From Halovulum dunhuangense (lineage in GTDB: Bacteria > Pseudomonadota > Alphaproteobacteria > Rhodobacterales > Rhodobacteraceae): a DNA stretch of 64,000 nucleotides. The translations under genes were made by a program, and so were the position numbers. The stretch spans positions 682,001 through 746,000 of the forward strand of contig NZ_JABFBC010000001.1 in NCBI RefSeq assembly GCF_013093415.1, written 5' to 3'. Below, piece after piece: positions 26,768 through 36,299 of this stretch (the first letter of the stretch is position 1; each line of letters opens with the position of its first letter). Below the pieces are notes generated by a model that was not told the DNA's origin, ran no database searches, and saw only the letters and a list, made by a program, of their open reading frames with translations.

Positions 26768-28179
26768 GGCAGCATGTCCTTCAGGCGAAGAAGTGCGATC
26801 CGTTCCACCTGTCGGCAGGCCTCGGTGAATTCGGCGTCCCGGTCGTTGGCGATCCGCCGCTCGAATGCGGCAAGGATCGAGGGCTTGTCGTGGTCCTTCA
26901 CCGCGATGATGAAGGGAAAGCCGAAGCGCGCGGTATAGGCCTCGTTCAACTCGGTGAAGCGCGCGCGCTCCTCGTCGGTCAGCGCATCCAGGCCAGCGGA
27001 GGCCTGCTCGGCCGTCGACTCCTTCGTCAACCGCTTCGCCGCCGCCAGTTTCCCGGCCAGATCCGGATGCGCCTTCAGCACCTGAAGCCGCCGGTCATCG
27101 GGGGCAGAGCGGAACACCCGGGCAAGCGCGTTGTGCAACCCGACGGCGGTATCATGCGCGGCGCCCAGTTCCAGCCCGTGCGCGCCTTCGGCGATCCAGG
27201 GCGAATGTTCGAACACGCCGCCGAACTGCGCGACGAAGGCTTCGGCATCCATTTCCGACGGGCGGGTCAGCGCGCCGGGCGGATGGACCCTCGCCCAGTG
27301 CTCGGCGATGTCGATGCGGCGGGCGAACCATACGCCGTCATGCCGGCGGGCATAGTCGAGGAAACGCTTCAGCGCCTGGATGCGTCCGGGCCGGCCGATC
27401 AGGCGGCAATGCAGCCCGATCGACAGCATCTTGGCCTGTCCGTGCTGTCCTTCGTCGTAAAGCGCGTCGAAGCTGTCTTTGAGGTACTCGTAGAACTGCG
27501 CGCCCGCGTTGAACCCCTGCGGTGTTGCGAAGCGCATGTCGTTCGCATCGAGCGTGTAGGGCACGATCAGCTGGTCCCGCTCGCCATGCCTGTGCCAGTA
27601 GGGCAGGTCGTCCGCGTAGCTGTCGGCAACATAGGCGAAGCCGCCTTCCTCGGCGGCCAGATCGACGGTGTTCACCGAACAGCGCCCCGTGTACCAGCCG
27701 CGCGGCCGCTCGCCCACCACCTCGGCATGAAGGCGGATCGCCTCGTGCATGTGGGCGCGCTCGTCCTCCGGCGAGTAGTCCTTGTAGTCGATCCATTTCA
27801 GCCCGTGGCTGGCGATCTCCCAGCCGGCATCCTTCATCGCGGCCACCTGCTCGGGCGAGCGGGCGAGTGCTGTCGCAACGCCGTAGACGGTGACAGGTAT
27901 GTTCATGCGGGTGAACAGGCGGTGAAGCCGCCAGAAGCCTGCCCGCGCGCCGTATTCATAGATCGATTCCATGTTCCAGTGGCGCTGGCCCGGCCAGGGG
28001 GCCGCCCCCACGATCTCGGACAGGAACGCCTCGGAGGCCGCGTCGCCGTGCAGGACGCAGTTCTCGCCGCCTTCCTCGTAGTTGACGACGATCTGGACCG
28101 CGATGCGCGCGCCCCCGGGCCATTTCGGGTCCGGAGGCGTCGCGCCGTGGCCGATCATGTCGCGGGGGTATCTGTCCAT
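26764..28179 (-). CDS. puuE: Allantoinase PuuE fused to OHCU decarboxylase (UraD)
   Basis: 471 residues from ATG 28177-28179 (MDRYPRDMIGHG). Residues about 1-305 form a polysaccharide-deacetylase-fold allantoinase (VNYEEGGENCVLHGD, NIPVTVYGVATAL, EIASHGLKWIDY). Residues about 320-471 form a 2-oxo-4-hydroxy-4-carboxy-5-ureidoimidazoline decarboxylase (FEHSPWIAEGAHG, LKAHPDLAGKLA, YTARFGFPFIIAVKDHD). One chain thus makes S-allantoin from OHCU and opens the ring to allantoate. The catalytic His (HSPW) and the HPDL motif are present. It follows a hairpin 49 bp after the NCS2 permease gene. Confidence 0.92.
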   Translation of the reverse strand: MDRYPRDMIGHGATPPDPKWPGGARIAVQIVVNYEEGGENCVLHGDAASEAFLSEIVGAAPWPGQRHWNMESIYEYGARAGFWRLHRLFTRMNIPVTVYGVATALARSPEQVAAMKDAGWEIASHGLKWIDYKDYSPEDERAHMHEAIRLHAEVVGERPRGWYTGRCSVNTVDLAAEEGGFAYVADSYADDLPYWHRHGERDQLIVPYTLDANDMRFATPQGFNAGAQFYEYLKDSFDALYDEGQHGQAKMLSIGLHCRLIGRPGRIQALKRFLDYARRHDGVWFARRIDIAEHWARVHPPGALTRPSEMDAEAFVAQFGGVFEHSPWIAEGAHGLELGAAHDTAVGLHNALARVFRSAPDDRRLQVLKAHPDLAGKLAAAKRLTKESTAEQASAGLDALTDEERARFTELNEAYTARFGFPFIIAVKDHDKPSILAAFERRIANDRDAEFTEACRQVERIALLRLKDMLP

Positions 28180-28197
28180 CTCTTGCTCCGGTCGCTG

Positions 28198-28220
28198 TGG
28201 CCCGGCGCGGGGCCGGGCCA
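28198..28220 (-). other. Intercistronic hairpin between permease and puuE
   Basis: TGGCCCGGC (28198-28206) pairs with GCCGGGCCA (28212-28220) over a 5-nt loop. It lies in the 49-bp gap between the NCS2 permease stop and the puuE start, with no T-run on the minus strand. Probably an mRNA-stability or partial-attenuation element. Confidence 0.5.
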
Positions 28221-28228
28221 GGTTTCTC

Positions 28229-29647
28229 TCAATGTCCGTGCCGCTGGCTGGCGGCGCCCTGGCCCGCAAGCCCGCCGGCGATGTCCTCGGTCGCCTCGGC
28301 GCGCAACTCGTGGGGCAGGATCAGGTTCAGCACGATCGCGATGCCCGCGGCCGGCAGCAGGCCGGAGGTCAGCAGCACCTTGATATTGCCCTCCAGGTGC
28401 TGCAAGGCCGCCGGTTCCAGTTGCAGCCCCAGCCCGACCGACAGCGCGATGGCGAAGATGACCATGTTGCGGCGGTTCCAGTTCACGTCCGCCAGCATCG
28501 ACACGCCGGCCGCGCAGACCATCCCGAACATGACGATCACGCCGCCGCCCAGCACCTGGATCGGCACCGTGGAGATCAGCGCCCCGACCTTGGGCATCAG
28601 CCCCGCCACGATCAGGAAGATCGCGCCGAAGGTGACGACATGGCGGCTCATCACGCCGGTCATGGCGATCAGGCCGACATTCTGGCTGAAGGATGTATTG
28701 GGCAGGGCGCCGAACATGCCCGCTGCGGCCGAGCCCAGGCCGTCTGCGAAGGTGGCGCCGGAGATTTCCTTCTCCGTCGCCTCGCGCCCGGCGCCGCCCT
28801 TGGTGATGCCCGACACGTCACCCACCGTCTCGACCGCCGAGACGAAGGCCATGAGGCAGAAGCCAACAACCGCTGCCAGGCTGAACTCGAAGCCGAAATG
28901 GAACGGGTCGGGCAGCGCGAAGGTTGCGGCGCGGCCGACATTGTCGAAGCTGACCATGCCCATGGCAAAGGCCACGGCATAGCCTGCCAGAAGCCCGATC
29001 AGGACCGCCGCGACCGACGCCATGCCGCGGGCGAAGAACTTGAAGCCCAGCGTCACCACGATCACCACCAGCGCGACGCTCCAGTTCTGCAGGCTGCCAT
29101 ATTCCGGCGTTCCGATCGCGGGAACGCCCCCTGCCGCATACTGGATGCCGGTGCGCACCAGCGCCAGCCCGATCATCAGCACCACGAGCCCGGTGACCAG
29201 CGGCGGCAGGGCAAAGCGGATCCGGCCGATGAAGAAGCCCAGACAGGCATGGAACAGCCCGCCAACCATCACGCCCCCCATCAGGATCGGCATGGCCTCG
29301 ACGCCCTTGCCGGCGACGATCGGGATCATGATCGGGATGAAGGCGAAGCTGGTGCCCTGCACGATGGGCAGGCGCGCGCCCACCGGGCCGAAGCCGATGC
29401 ACTGAAAAAGCGTGGCGATGCCCGCGAAGAACATCGACATCTGGATCATGTAGACCAGTTCCGGAAAATCCGGCGAGCCCGAGCCGAAACCGAAGCCGGC
29501 CGCCCCGGCGACGATGATCGCGGGCGTCACGTTAGAGACGAACATCGCCAGCACATGCTGGATGCCGAGCGGGATCGCCTTTGCGAGCGGTGGCAGATAA
29601 TTCGGATCGCGCATCTGCGCGGGCGTTCCGATCGAGCTGTCGGTCAT
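28229..29647 (-). CDS. NCS2-family nucleobase (urate/xanthine) permease
   Basis: 472 residues from ATG 29645-29647, with about 14 hydrophobic segments. The NCS2 signatures are GIQHVLAMFVSNVTPAIIVAG near the N-terminus and SFSQNVGLIAMTGVMSRHV (about 325), the site that often holds QNxGxxxxTxVxSR. It belongs to the uric acid/xanthine branch by context. First gene of the minus-strand purine operon, divergent from uraH. Confidence 0.88.
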   Translation of the reverse strand: MTDSSIGTPAQMRDPNYLPPLAKAIPLGIQHVLAMFVSNVTPAIIVAGAAGFGFGSGSPDFPELVYMIQMSMFFAGIATLFQCIGFGPVGARLPIVQGTSFAFIPIMIPIVAGKGVEAMPILMGGVMVGGLFHACLGFFIGRIRFALPPLVTGLVVLMIGLALVRTGIQYAAGGVPAIGTPEYGSLQNWSVALVVIVVTLGFKFFARGMASVAAVLIGLLAGYAVAFAMGMVSFDNVGRAATFALPDPFHFGFEFSLAAVVGFCLMAFVSAVETVGDVSGITKGGAGREATEKEISGATFADGLGSAAAGMFGALPNTSFSQNVGLIAMTGVMSRHVVTFGAIFLIVAGLMPKVGALISTVPIQVLGGGVIVMFGMVCAAGVSMLADVNWNRRNMVIFAIALSVGLGLQLEPAALQHLEGNIKVLLTSGLLPAAGIAIVLNLILPHELRAEATEDIAGGLAGQGAASQRHGH

Positions 29648-29832
29648 CGTTCTCTCCCTGGATGGACCCGGTCTTGGTGCCGGTAGGCTCTTGCAGTTTG
29701 ATGCAATTCTCTCATACATCAGAAGAATGACCTGCATTATGCGCAAAATATTGAAGGTTTTTCGCCTGTACCCGTGATTTCCCGATGCGCCGGGTGCAGG
29801 CATTGTGACAGCGAAGCAGAAGGAAGAGGGAA
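29648..29832. promoter_or_regulatory. Divergent promoter region: NCS2 permease operon / uraH
   Basis: 185 bp between divergent purine genes. AT-richer in 29690-29765, with TTGATGCAATTC...CATACATCAG (29698-29721 region) as a possible LysR-type or other operator. No firm -35/-10 assignment. Confidence 0.4.
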
Positions 29833-30186
29833 ATGGCCGGATACCTGACGACCCATGTTCTGGACACGGCGCTGGGCTGCCCGGCGGCCGGACTGACGAT
29901 CGAGCTTTACCGGATCGAGGGAGAGGCGCGCCACGCGATCGCCCGCGCGGTCACAAATGCGGACGGGCGCACGGACCAGCCGATCCTGGGGCAGGCGGAT
30001 TTCGCGACCGGCACCTACGAGCTGGTGTTCCATGCCGGCGCATATCTCGACCGGACCGGGGCACCCGGCGGCAAGCCCCGGTTCCTCGACGTGGTGCCGA
30101 TCCGCTTCGGCATGGCCGAGGACGACCACTACCATGTGCCGCTGCTGCTTTCGCCCTTCGGCTTCAGCACCTATCGCGGCAGCTGA
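29833..30186 (+). CDS. uraH: 5-hydroxyisourate hydrolase
   Basis: 117-residue transthyretin-like enzyme, which hydrolyses 5-hydroxyisourate made by urate oxidation. The diagnostic residues are present: [12 protein letters not shown] (7-18), [12 protein letters not shown] and the C-terminal tetrapeptide YRGS. ATG 29833 follows GAAGAGGG. Its last 16 bases overlap the end of the convergent LysR gene (30171-30186). Confidence 0.95.
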   Translation: MAGYLTTHVLDTALGCPAAGLTIELYRIEGEARHAIARAVTNADGRTDQPILGQADFATGTYELVFHAGAYLDRTGAPGGKPRFLDVVPIRFGMAEDDHYHVPLLLSPFGFSTYRGS

Positions 30187-31103
30187 GCGGCGGCTTCCGC
30201 GCGGCGCACATCCTCGGACAGGCGCTCGGCCATGAAGGCGATGAAAAGCCGGGATTTCGGATCCTGGTAGCGGCGGTGCGTGTAGAGCACGGCCAGCCGC
30301 GCGGGCTGGGGCGGCGTGGCGGCGGCAACCGGGACCAGCCGGCCGCTTGCCAGATGTTCCGCGATCTCGAAGACCGGCTTCAGCACGATCCCCTCGCCCG
30401 CCAGCGCCCAGCCGGTCAGCACCTCGCCATCATCAGACGCGAAGGGGCCATCCACCGCCATCCGGCGCGGGCCGTCGGTGGTTTCCAGCGTCCACTGGAA
30501 TTCCGGCGCCCCGGGAAAGCGCAGCAGCAGGCAGTCGTGCCGTTCTGCCACCAGCGCATCGCCATCGGCTGGCATGCCCCGCCGGGCGACATAGGTGGGG
30601 CTTGCGGCCAGCACCCTGCGGCAATCGGCGATAACGCGCATCTTCAGGGTCGAGTCCTCGGGCTGGCCCAGCACGAAGGCCAGGTCCAGCGCCTCGGCGG
30701 TCACGTCCACCTTGCGGTCCGACAGGCGCATGCGGACGTTGATTTCCGGGTACTGGGCGCGAAAGGCCGGCACCTGCGGCGCGATGAACCGCCTTCCCAC
30801 GCTGAACGGCGCCGAGACGTATAGCGATCCGCGCGGGTTCTGGGTGACGTCCGTCACCGCCGACTCCGCGTCCTCGATCGCCTCGAGGATGCGCTTGGCG
30901 CCCTCGTAGAACAGCCGGCCCTGTTCCGTCGCTGTCAGGCTGCGCGTGGTGCGCTGGAACAGCCGCACGCCCAGATGCGCCTCGAGCGCGCCGACCCGGG
31001 CCGAAGCCACCGCCGCCGATACCCGCTGGTCGCGCGCCGCCGCCGACATCGAGCCCAGCTCGTAGACGCGGGCGAACATGCGGACATTGTCGACATAGGC
31101 CAT
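30171..31103 (-). CDS. LysR-family transcriptional regulator of the purine locus
   Basis: 310 residues. N-terminal winged helix (about 1-60: [18 protein letters not shown]...[13 protein letters not shown]) and a periplasmic-binding-like effector domain (about 90-300). Divergent from puuD with a 100-bp gap and convergent with uraH. The position suggests that it senses a purine intermediate and controls puuD and perhaps the uraH/permease promoters. The ligand is inferred. Confidence 0.88.
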   Translation of the reverse strand: MAYVDNVRMFARVYELGSMSAAARDQRVSAAVASARVGALEAHLGVRLFQRTTRSLTATEQGRLFYEGAKRILEAIEDAESAVTDVTQNPRGSLYVSAPFSVGRRFIAPQVPAFRAQYPEINVRMRLSDRKVDVTAEALDLAFVLGQPEDSTLKMRVIADCRRVLAASPTYVARRGMPADGDALVAERHDCLLLRFPGAPEFQWTLETTDGPRRMAVDGPFASDDGEVLTGWALAGEGIVLKPVFEIAEHLASGRLVPVAAATPPQPARLAVLYTHRRYQDPKSRLFIAFMAERLSEDVRRAEAAAQLPR

Positions 31104-31105
31104 GG

Positions 31106-31120
31106 ACGATTGTCTATCGT
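31106..31120. promoter_or_regulatory. Candidate LysR operator (ACGAT-N5-ATCGT)
   Basis: Perfect 5-bp inverted repeat just upstream of the lysR start, in the lysR/puuD intergenic region. Shape fits the T-N11-A type of LysR site (ATTGTCTATC core). Seen once only. Confidence 0.4.
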
Positions 31121-31203
31121 AATTTGAAGCTCATTCCGATTATCTGCAAATACACGAAAGCCACCCATGCGGCTAGTCTGGCCGCAGCATCAAGGGGAGC
31201 GTC

Positions 31204-32439
31204 ATGCTGGAACTAGCCATCATCGAAGCCTGGGCCGAATTCGCCGTGCGCTGGCTGCACGTCATCACGGGCATCGCCTGGATCGGGTCGTCCTTCTATT
31301 TCATCGCCCTCGACCTGGGCCTGCGAAAGGCGGCCGACATGCCCAAGGGCGTGCATGGCGAGGAGTGGCAGGTCCATGGTGGCGGCTTCTACCATATCGA
31401 GAAGTACCTGGTGGCCCCCGACCGGCTGCCCGAGCACCTGATCTGGTTCAAATGGGAAAGCTACGCGACCTGGCTGTCGGGCTTCGCGACGCTGGTGCTG
31501 GTCTACTACCTTGGAGCGGAACTCTACCTGATCGACCCCAACGTGCTCGACATCACGGCGATGCAGGGGGTCGCGATTTCCGTCGCGTCGATCGCCTTCG
31601 GCTGGATCGTGTACGATTTCCTCTGCAAGAGCCGTATAGGCGAGGACAGCACCCTGCTGATGATCCTGCTCTTCGGTGTCCTCGTGTTCATGGCCTGGGG
31701 CTACACGCAGGTCTTTTCGGGCCGGGCGGCGCTGCTGCATCTGGGGGCGTTCACGGCGACGATCATGTCGGCCAACGTCTTCATGATCATCATTCCCAAC
31801 CAGAAGATCGTGGTCGCGGACCTCAAGGCCGGGCGCACGCCGGACCCGAAATACGGCAAGATCGCCAAGCAGCGCAGCACGCACAACAACTACCTGACGC
31901 TGCCCGTCATCTTCCTGATGCTGTCGAACCACTACCCGCTTGCCTTCGCCACGGAATACAACTGGGCGATCGCGAGCCTCGTGTTCCTGATGGGCGTCAC
32001 CATCCGGCACTATTTCAACACCCGCCATGCCGGAAAGGGCGACCCGCACTGGACCTGGGCGGTGACGACGGTGATCTTCATCCTGATCATGTGGCTGTCG
32101 ACCGCGCCGATGCGCGGCACGGACTGGGATGAAACGGTGAAGCTTACCCCGACGCAGGAGCGCTTCGCCGCTGCCGCCGATTTCGCCGAGGTGGAAAGCA
32201 TCGTGGTCGGGCGCTGTTCCATGTGCCACGCGGCCGAACCCGGCTGGGATGGCATCCACTGGCCGCCCAAGGGCGTCCGGCTTGATACCGCCGGGCATAT
32301 CGCGGCCCAGGCCGAGGCGATCTATCTTCAATCCGGGGTCAGCCATGCGATGCCGCCCGGCAACCTGTCCTACATGGAACCCGAGGAACGCGCCGCCATC
32401 GTGCGCTGGTTCCGCGGCGTGACCGAAGGCAGGGGCTGA
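31204..32439 (+). CDS. puuD: Urate hydroxylase PuuD (membrane, c-type cytochrome fusion)
   Basis: 411 residues; oxidises urate to 5-hydroxyisourate and passes electrons to the respiratory chain. About eight membrane helices fill residues 10-300 (WLHVITGIAWIGSSFYFIAL, STHNNYLTLPVIFLMLSNHYP). A periplasmic cytochrome c domain follows, with CSMCH (C338-H342) and MPPGN near residue 380 giving the axial Met. ATG 31204 with AAGGGGAG upstream. Feeds uraH and the PuuE-UraD fusion. Confidence 0.95.
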   Translation: MLELAIIEAWAEFAVRWLHVITGIAWIGSSFYFIALDLGLRKAADMPKGVHGEEWQVHGGGFYHIEKYLVAPDRLPEHLIWFKWESYATWLSGFATLVLVYYLGAELYLIDPNVLDITAMQGVAISVASIAFGWIVYDFLCKSRIGEDSTLLMILLFGVLVFMAWGYTQVFSGRAALLHLGAFTATIMSANVFMIIIPNQKIVVADLKAGRTPDPKYGKIAKQRSTHNNYLTLPVIFLMLSNHYPLAFATEYNWAIASLVFLMGVTIRHYFNTRHAGKGDPHWTWAVTTVIFILIMWLSTAPMRGTDWDETVKLTPTQERFAAAADFAEVESIVVGRCSMCHAAEPGWDGIHWPPKGVRLDTAGHIAAQAEAIYLQSGVSHAMPPGNLSYMEPEERAAIVRWFRGVTEGRG

Positions 32440-32452
32440 GCGCGTCGCCCAC

Positions 32453-32483
32453 GAAAAAAGGCCCCGCTGATGCGGGGCCTTTC
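32453..32483. terminator. Bidirectional rho-independent terminator
   Basis: Stem GGCCCCGC (32460-32467) / GCGGGGCC (32472-32479), loop TGAT, an A-run before and TTTCTC after. Serves puuD on the plus strand and the ABC importer operon, which ends at 32503, on the minus strand. Confidence 0.85.
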
Positions 32484-32502
32484 TCGTGCCGAACGGTCAG
32501 GC

Positions 32503-33501
32503 TTACTGAAGCGCCTGGTCGGAGATCATGTGGGTCCAAGCGCCCTCGGGCTCCGTCGTGATCGCCGGGTTCTCCTCGGAGACGGCCGACAGCAGCGTCG
32601 CCACCGTCTGCTCGTAGTCGGCCGGGTCCAGCGCCCCGTTCGAACCGGCGGTCAGCTTGGCCACCTCGGACATCATGTAGGTCTGGTGCGCCAGCGTCTG
32701 CGCCCCGGTGGTGTCGTTGTCCACCACGATCTGCGCGGCTTCCTCGGGGTTCTCCGCGGCGTATTTCCAGCCCTTCATCGAGGCACGGACAAAGCGCACC
32801 ATCTTGTCGGCAAAGGCCGGATCCTCGAGGCTGTCCTCGAGAACGTAGAGCCCGTCCTCCAGCATCCCGATGCCCTGTTCGAGATAGTTGAAGTTCACCA
32901 GATCATCGGCGGTGTAGCCCGCATCCAGCACCTGGCCGTACTCGTTGTAGGTCATGGTCGAGATGCAGTCCGCCTGGCCCTGCAGCAGCGGATCGACGTT
33001 GAAGGCCTGCTTGAGCACCGTCACGCCGTTGTCGTCCGCGCCGTCGGTTTCCAGCCCCAGCTTCGCCATCCAGGCGTAGAAGGGATACTCGTTGCCGAAG
33101 AACCAGACGCCCAGCGTGCGGCCGGCGAAATCCTCGGGCGTCTCGACGCCGGTCTCCTTCAGGCAGGTCAGCTGCAGGCCGCCGGTCTTGAAGGGCTGGG
33201 CGATGTTCACCAGCGGCACGCCCCTCTCGCGCGCGGCAAGGCCCGCGGCCATCCAGGTGGTGATGACATCGGCGCCACCCCCGGCGATCACCTGCTCGGG
33301 CGCGATGTCCGGGCCGCCCGGCTTGATCGTCACCTCGAGGTTTTCCTCCTCGTAGAAGCCCTTGTCCTTGGCGACGTAGTAGCCCGCAAACTGGGCCTGC
33401 GTGACCCATTTCAGTTGCAGCGTCACGGCGTCCTGCGCCCATGCCGCCCCGCCCGCAAACACCATCGCGCCGGCCAGCGTCGATGCGATAAGTCGTTTCA
33501 T
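32503..33501 (-). CDS. ABC transporter substrate-binding protein, NMT1/ThiY-like
   Basis: 332 residues from ATG 33499-33501 (MKRLIASTLAG), with GGAGAGACAG just upstream. Signal peptide cut after AWA (about 22). The mature start VTLQLKWVTQAQFAGYYVAKDKGFY is typical of pyrimidine-precursor and nitrate/sulfonate-like receptors of the NMT1/THI5 type (here quoted in part). Last gene of the hydA-ABC cluster, so it probably binds a pyrimidine base, dihydropyrimidine or hydantoin. The exact ligand is not established. Confidence 0.85.
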   Translation of the reverse strand: MKRLIASTLAGAMVFAGGAAWAQDAVTLQLKWVTQAQFAGYYVAKDKGFYEEENLEVTIKPGGPDIAPEQVIAGGGADVITTWMAAGLAARERGVPLVNIAQPFKTGGLQLTCLKETGVETPEDFAGRTLGVWFFGNEYPFYAWMAKLGLETDGADDNGVTVLKQAFNVDPLLQGQADCISTMTYNEYGQVLDAGYTADDLVNFNYLEQGIGMLEDGLYVLEDSLEDPAFADKMVRFVRASMKGWKYAAENPEEAAQIVVDNDTTGAQTLAHQTYMMSEVAKLTAGSNGALDPADYEQTVATLLSAVSEENPAITTEPEGAWTHMISDQALQ

Positions 33502-33521
33502 CTGTCTCTCCATGTTGAACT

Positions 33522-34451
33522 TCACCCCCGCCTTTGCGACGGGTGCCAGAAGGTGGCCGCTCTCTCGAGGAGCGTTATCACCCCGTAGAACGCGGAGCCC
33601 GCAAGGGCTGCCACGACGATCTCGGCCCACACCATGTCGAGGTTCAGGCGCCCCACCTCGGTGGAGATCCGGAACCCCATCCCCCTGATGGGCGAGCCGA
33701 AGAATTCCGCCACGATAGCGCCGATCAGCGCCAAGGTGGTGCAGATTTTGAGCCCGTTGAATATGAAGGGCGCTGCGGCCGGAAGGCGCAGCTTGGTCAT
33801 CGACTGGCCATAGCTGGCGGCATAGGTGCGCATGAGGTCGCGCTGCATGGCGCCGGCCGCCGCCAGTCCCTGCACGGTGTTCACCAGCATCGGGAAGAAG
33901 CACATGACCGCCACGACCGCCGCCTTGGACTGCCAGTCGAAGCCGAACCACATCACCAGGATGGGGGCGATGCCGATGATCGGCATGGCGGCAAGGAAGT
34001 TGCCCACCTGCAAGAGCCCGCGCTGCAGGAACGGCACCCGGTCAGAGAACAGCGCCAGCAGGAAGCCCGCGCCGCAGCCGATGATGTAGCCCGACAGCGC
34101 CCCCTTGAGGAAGGTCTGGGAAAAGTCCTCCCACAGGGTCGCGTGGCTGGCCACCATCCGAACGGCTATCGCGCTGACCGGGGGCAGGATGACGCTCGGC
34201 ACGCCGAAGCCGCGGGTGCCCACTTCCCACAGCAAGAGGATCGCGGCGCCCAGCACCAGCGGCGGCAGCACGCCCGCGCGGCGACCCGACGAGACGAGCG
34301 ACACCACCAGCGCCATCATGGCGATGCAGGCCAGGACCGCCACACCGAAGGCCGCGCTGCCGGGCAGGTCCTGGCCCAGCATCAGAAGCGACAGGACGCT
34401 CAGCAGCACCGCGCCGATCGCGGTGGGCACGGGGCCGGAATAGCCGGTCAT
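33522..34451 (-). CDS. ABC transporter permease (pyrimidine-type importer)
   Basis: 309 residues. The C-terminal two-thirds is a BPD_transp_1 permease with the EAA-loop region YAASYGQSMTKLRLPAAAPF (about 215-234). The N-terminus carries two extra hydrophobic helices (about 10-55) not usual for ~260-residue members. ATG 34449-34451 overlaps the stop of the second permease. Works with the adjacent ATPase and binding protein. Confidence 0.88.
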   Translation of the reverse strand: MTGYSGPVPTAIGAVLLSVLSLLMLGQDLPGSAAFGVAVLACIAMMALVVSLVSSGRRAGVLPPLVLGAAILLLWEVGTRGFGVPSVILPPVSAIAVRMVASHATLWEDFSQTFLKGALSGYIIGCGAGFLLALFSDRVPFLQRGLLQVGNFLAAMPIIGIAPILVMWFGFDWQSKAAVVAVMCFFPMLVNTVQGLAAAGAMQRDLMRTYAASYGQSMTKLRLPAAAPFIFNGLKICTTLALIGAIVAEFFGSPIRGMGFRISTEVGRLNLDMVWAEIVVAALAGSAFYGVITLLERAATFWHPSQRRG

Positions 34452-35362
34452 CGCGCGAACCCCATGCGTTTCAGCGCGAACGCCTGGATCAGCCCGACCG
34501 CGCCCACAAGGATCGCGGCCAGGATCGCCGCGCCGAACAGTGCCGACCAGATCTGCACGGTCTGCCCGTAGTAGCTGCCGGCCAGCAGCCGCGCGCCCAG
34601 CCCTGCGACGGCCCCGGTCGGCAACTCGCCCACGATCGCGCCCACCAGCGACGCTGCAATGCCGATCTTGAGCGACGGAAACAGGAAGGGCGCCGCCGCC
34701 GGCAGCCGCAGCTTCCAGAAGGTCTGCGCCGCGCTGGCGTTATAGGTCTTGAGCAGGTCCATCTGCATCGCGTCCGGGCTGCGCAGCCCCTTCACCATGC
34801 CCACCACGACCGGGAAGAAGCTGAGATAGGCAGAGATGATCGCCTTGGGCACCAGCCCGGTGATGCCCACCGAGTTCATCACCACGATGATCATGGGCGC
34901 GAGTGCCAGGATCGGGATCGTCTGCGAGGCGATCACCCATGGCATGATCGAGGCGTCGATCACCCGCACATGCACGATGGCGACCGCCAGCAGCACGCCA
35001 AGCGCCGTGCCGAACAGGAAGCCCGCCACGGTTCCGGTCAGCGTGACGCCCGCATGATAGACAAGGCTGCGGTTCGAGGTGACGGCCTCGCCCGCGGTGG
35101 TCGCCCAAAGCTCTGCCACGACCTGCTGCGGTCCGGGAAGGCGGGGCTTTTCCTGCACATAGGTGCCGGGGATCAGGTGCGGGTTGGTGAACACCAGCGC
35201 GACGGCGCTTGCGCGGCGCAGCCCGCCTTCGGGGATCGACACCTCGACCCCGGCGCGGCTGGCCATGTTGGCCTCCCACTTGATGTTCATGAAGGGGACG
35301 GCGGCCAGCCAGATGGCCATGATGCCGCCGACGACGATCAGGACCGATTGCATCGTGCGCAT
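34448..35362 (-). CDS. ABC transporter permease, second subunit
   Basis: 304 residues. First helix at about 6-24, then a ~60-residue non-membrane segment, then the permease domain (about 100-300) with NASAAQTFWKLRLPAAAPFL as the EAA loop. Probably forms a heterodimer with the neighbouring permease. Lies 21 bp after the ATPase gene. The long outside segment is unusual and may contact the binding protein. Confidence 0.88.
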   Translation of the reverse strand: MRTMQSVLIVVGGIMAIWLAAVPFMNIKWEANMASRAGVEVSIPEGGLRRASAVALVFTNPHLIPGTYVQEKPRLPGPQQVVAELWATTAGEAVTSNRSLVYHAGVTLTGTVAGFLFGTALGVLLAVAIVHVRVIDASIMPWVIASQTIPILALAPMIIVVMNSVGITGLVPKAIISAYLSFFPVVVGMVKGLRSPDAMQMDLLKTYNASAAQTFWKLRLPAAAPFLFPSLKIGIAASLVGAIVGELPTGAVAGLGARLLAGSYYGQTVQIWSALFGAAILAAILVGAVGLIQAFALKRMGFAR

Positions 35363-35383
35363 CAGCGTTGCCCCCCGATCCGC

Positions 35384-36181
35384 TCAGACATCGTCGCCAT
35401 GCCCCGCGCGCAGACCCTCGCGGACCCGGTGCGCGATCTCTATGAATTCGGGCGTGTCGCGGATATCGAGCGGGCGCTCGCGCGGCAGGGTGCTTTCGAT
35501 CACGTCGGTGATCCGGCCCGGGCGGGGGCTCATCACCACGATCCTGGTGGAAAGATACACAGCCTCGGGGATCGAATGGGTGACGAAGCCGATGGTCTTG
35601 CCGGTCCGGCCCCACAACTCCAGAAGCTGCTCGTTCAGGTGGTCGCGCACGATCTCGTCCAGCGCGCCGAAGGGCTCGTCCATCAGCAGGATATCGGCAT
35701 CGAAGGCCAGCGCCCGTGCGATCGAGGCGCGCTGCTGCATGCCCCCCGACAGCTGCCAGGGGAATTTCTTCTCGAAACCCGACAGCTCGACCATTTCCAG
35801 GGTGCGGCGCACGCGCTCGGCCTGCTCGGCCTTGGAATAGCCCATGATCTCGAGCGGCAGGCGGATATTGCCGCCTATGGTACGCCATGGGTAAAGCCCC
35901 GCCGCCTGGAAGACATAGCCATAGGCGCGGGACCGGCGCGCCTGTTCCGGGCTTACGCCGTTCACGGTGATCGTTCCGGCGGTGGGCTTTTCCAGGTCCG
36001 CCATCACCCGCAGGAAGGTGGTCTTGCCGCAGCCCGACGGCCCGATGAAGGACACGAACTCGCCCTTGCCGATGGTCAGGGTCACGTCCTTGAGCGCATG
36101 GACCGGGCCATCCGATGTCTGGAAGGTCAGGCTCAGGTTGCGCGCCTCGATGACGCTTGCGCTTGGGGACTGCTCGTTCAT
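35384..36181 (-). CDS. ABC transporter ATP-binding protein
   Basis: 265 residues from ATG 36179-36181 (MNEQSPSAS); the frame also extends upstream. Walker A GPSGCGKTTFLR, signature LSGGMQQRASIARAL, Walker B ILLMDEPFGALDE, switch VTHSIPEAVYLS. Similar to nitrate/taurine/pyrimidine-type importers. Between it and hydA lie 189 bp with a long inverted repeat. Confidence 0.92.
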   Translation of the reverse strand: MNEQSPSASVIEARNLSLTFQTSDGPVHALKDVTLTIGKGEFVSFIGPSGCGKTTFLRVMADLEKPTAGTITVNGVSPEQARRSRAYGYVFQAAGLYPWRTIGGNIRLPLEIMGYSKAEQAERVRRTLEMVELSGFEKKFPWQLSGGMQQRASIARALAFDADILLMDEPFGALDEIVRDHLNEQLLELWGRTGKTIGFVTHSIPEAVYLSTRIVVMSPRPGRITDVIESTLPRERPLDIRDTPEFIEIAHRVREGLRAGHGDDV

Positions 36182-36299
36182 TCCCGCCTCATGCTGGGGG
36201 TGGACGTCCGCGCGTGCCTGCGAACGCATCATCGACCTGTCTTCTGCCTGCCCACTTTGCTGGCGCCGGCTGGCTTCTGCCCTTTCTTGCCGCAAGACC

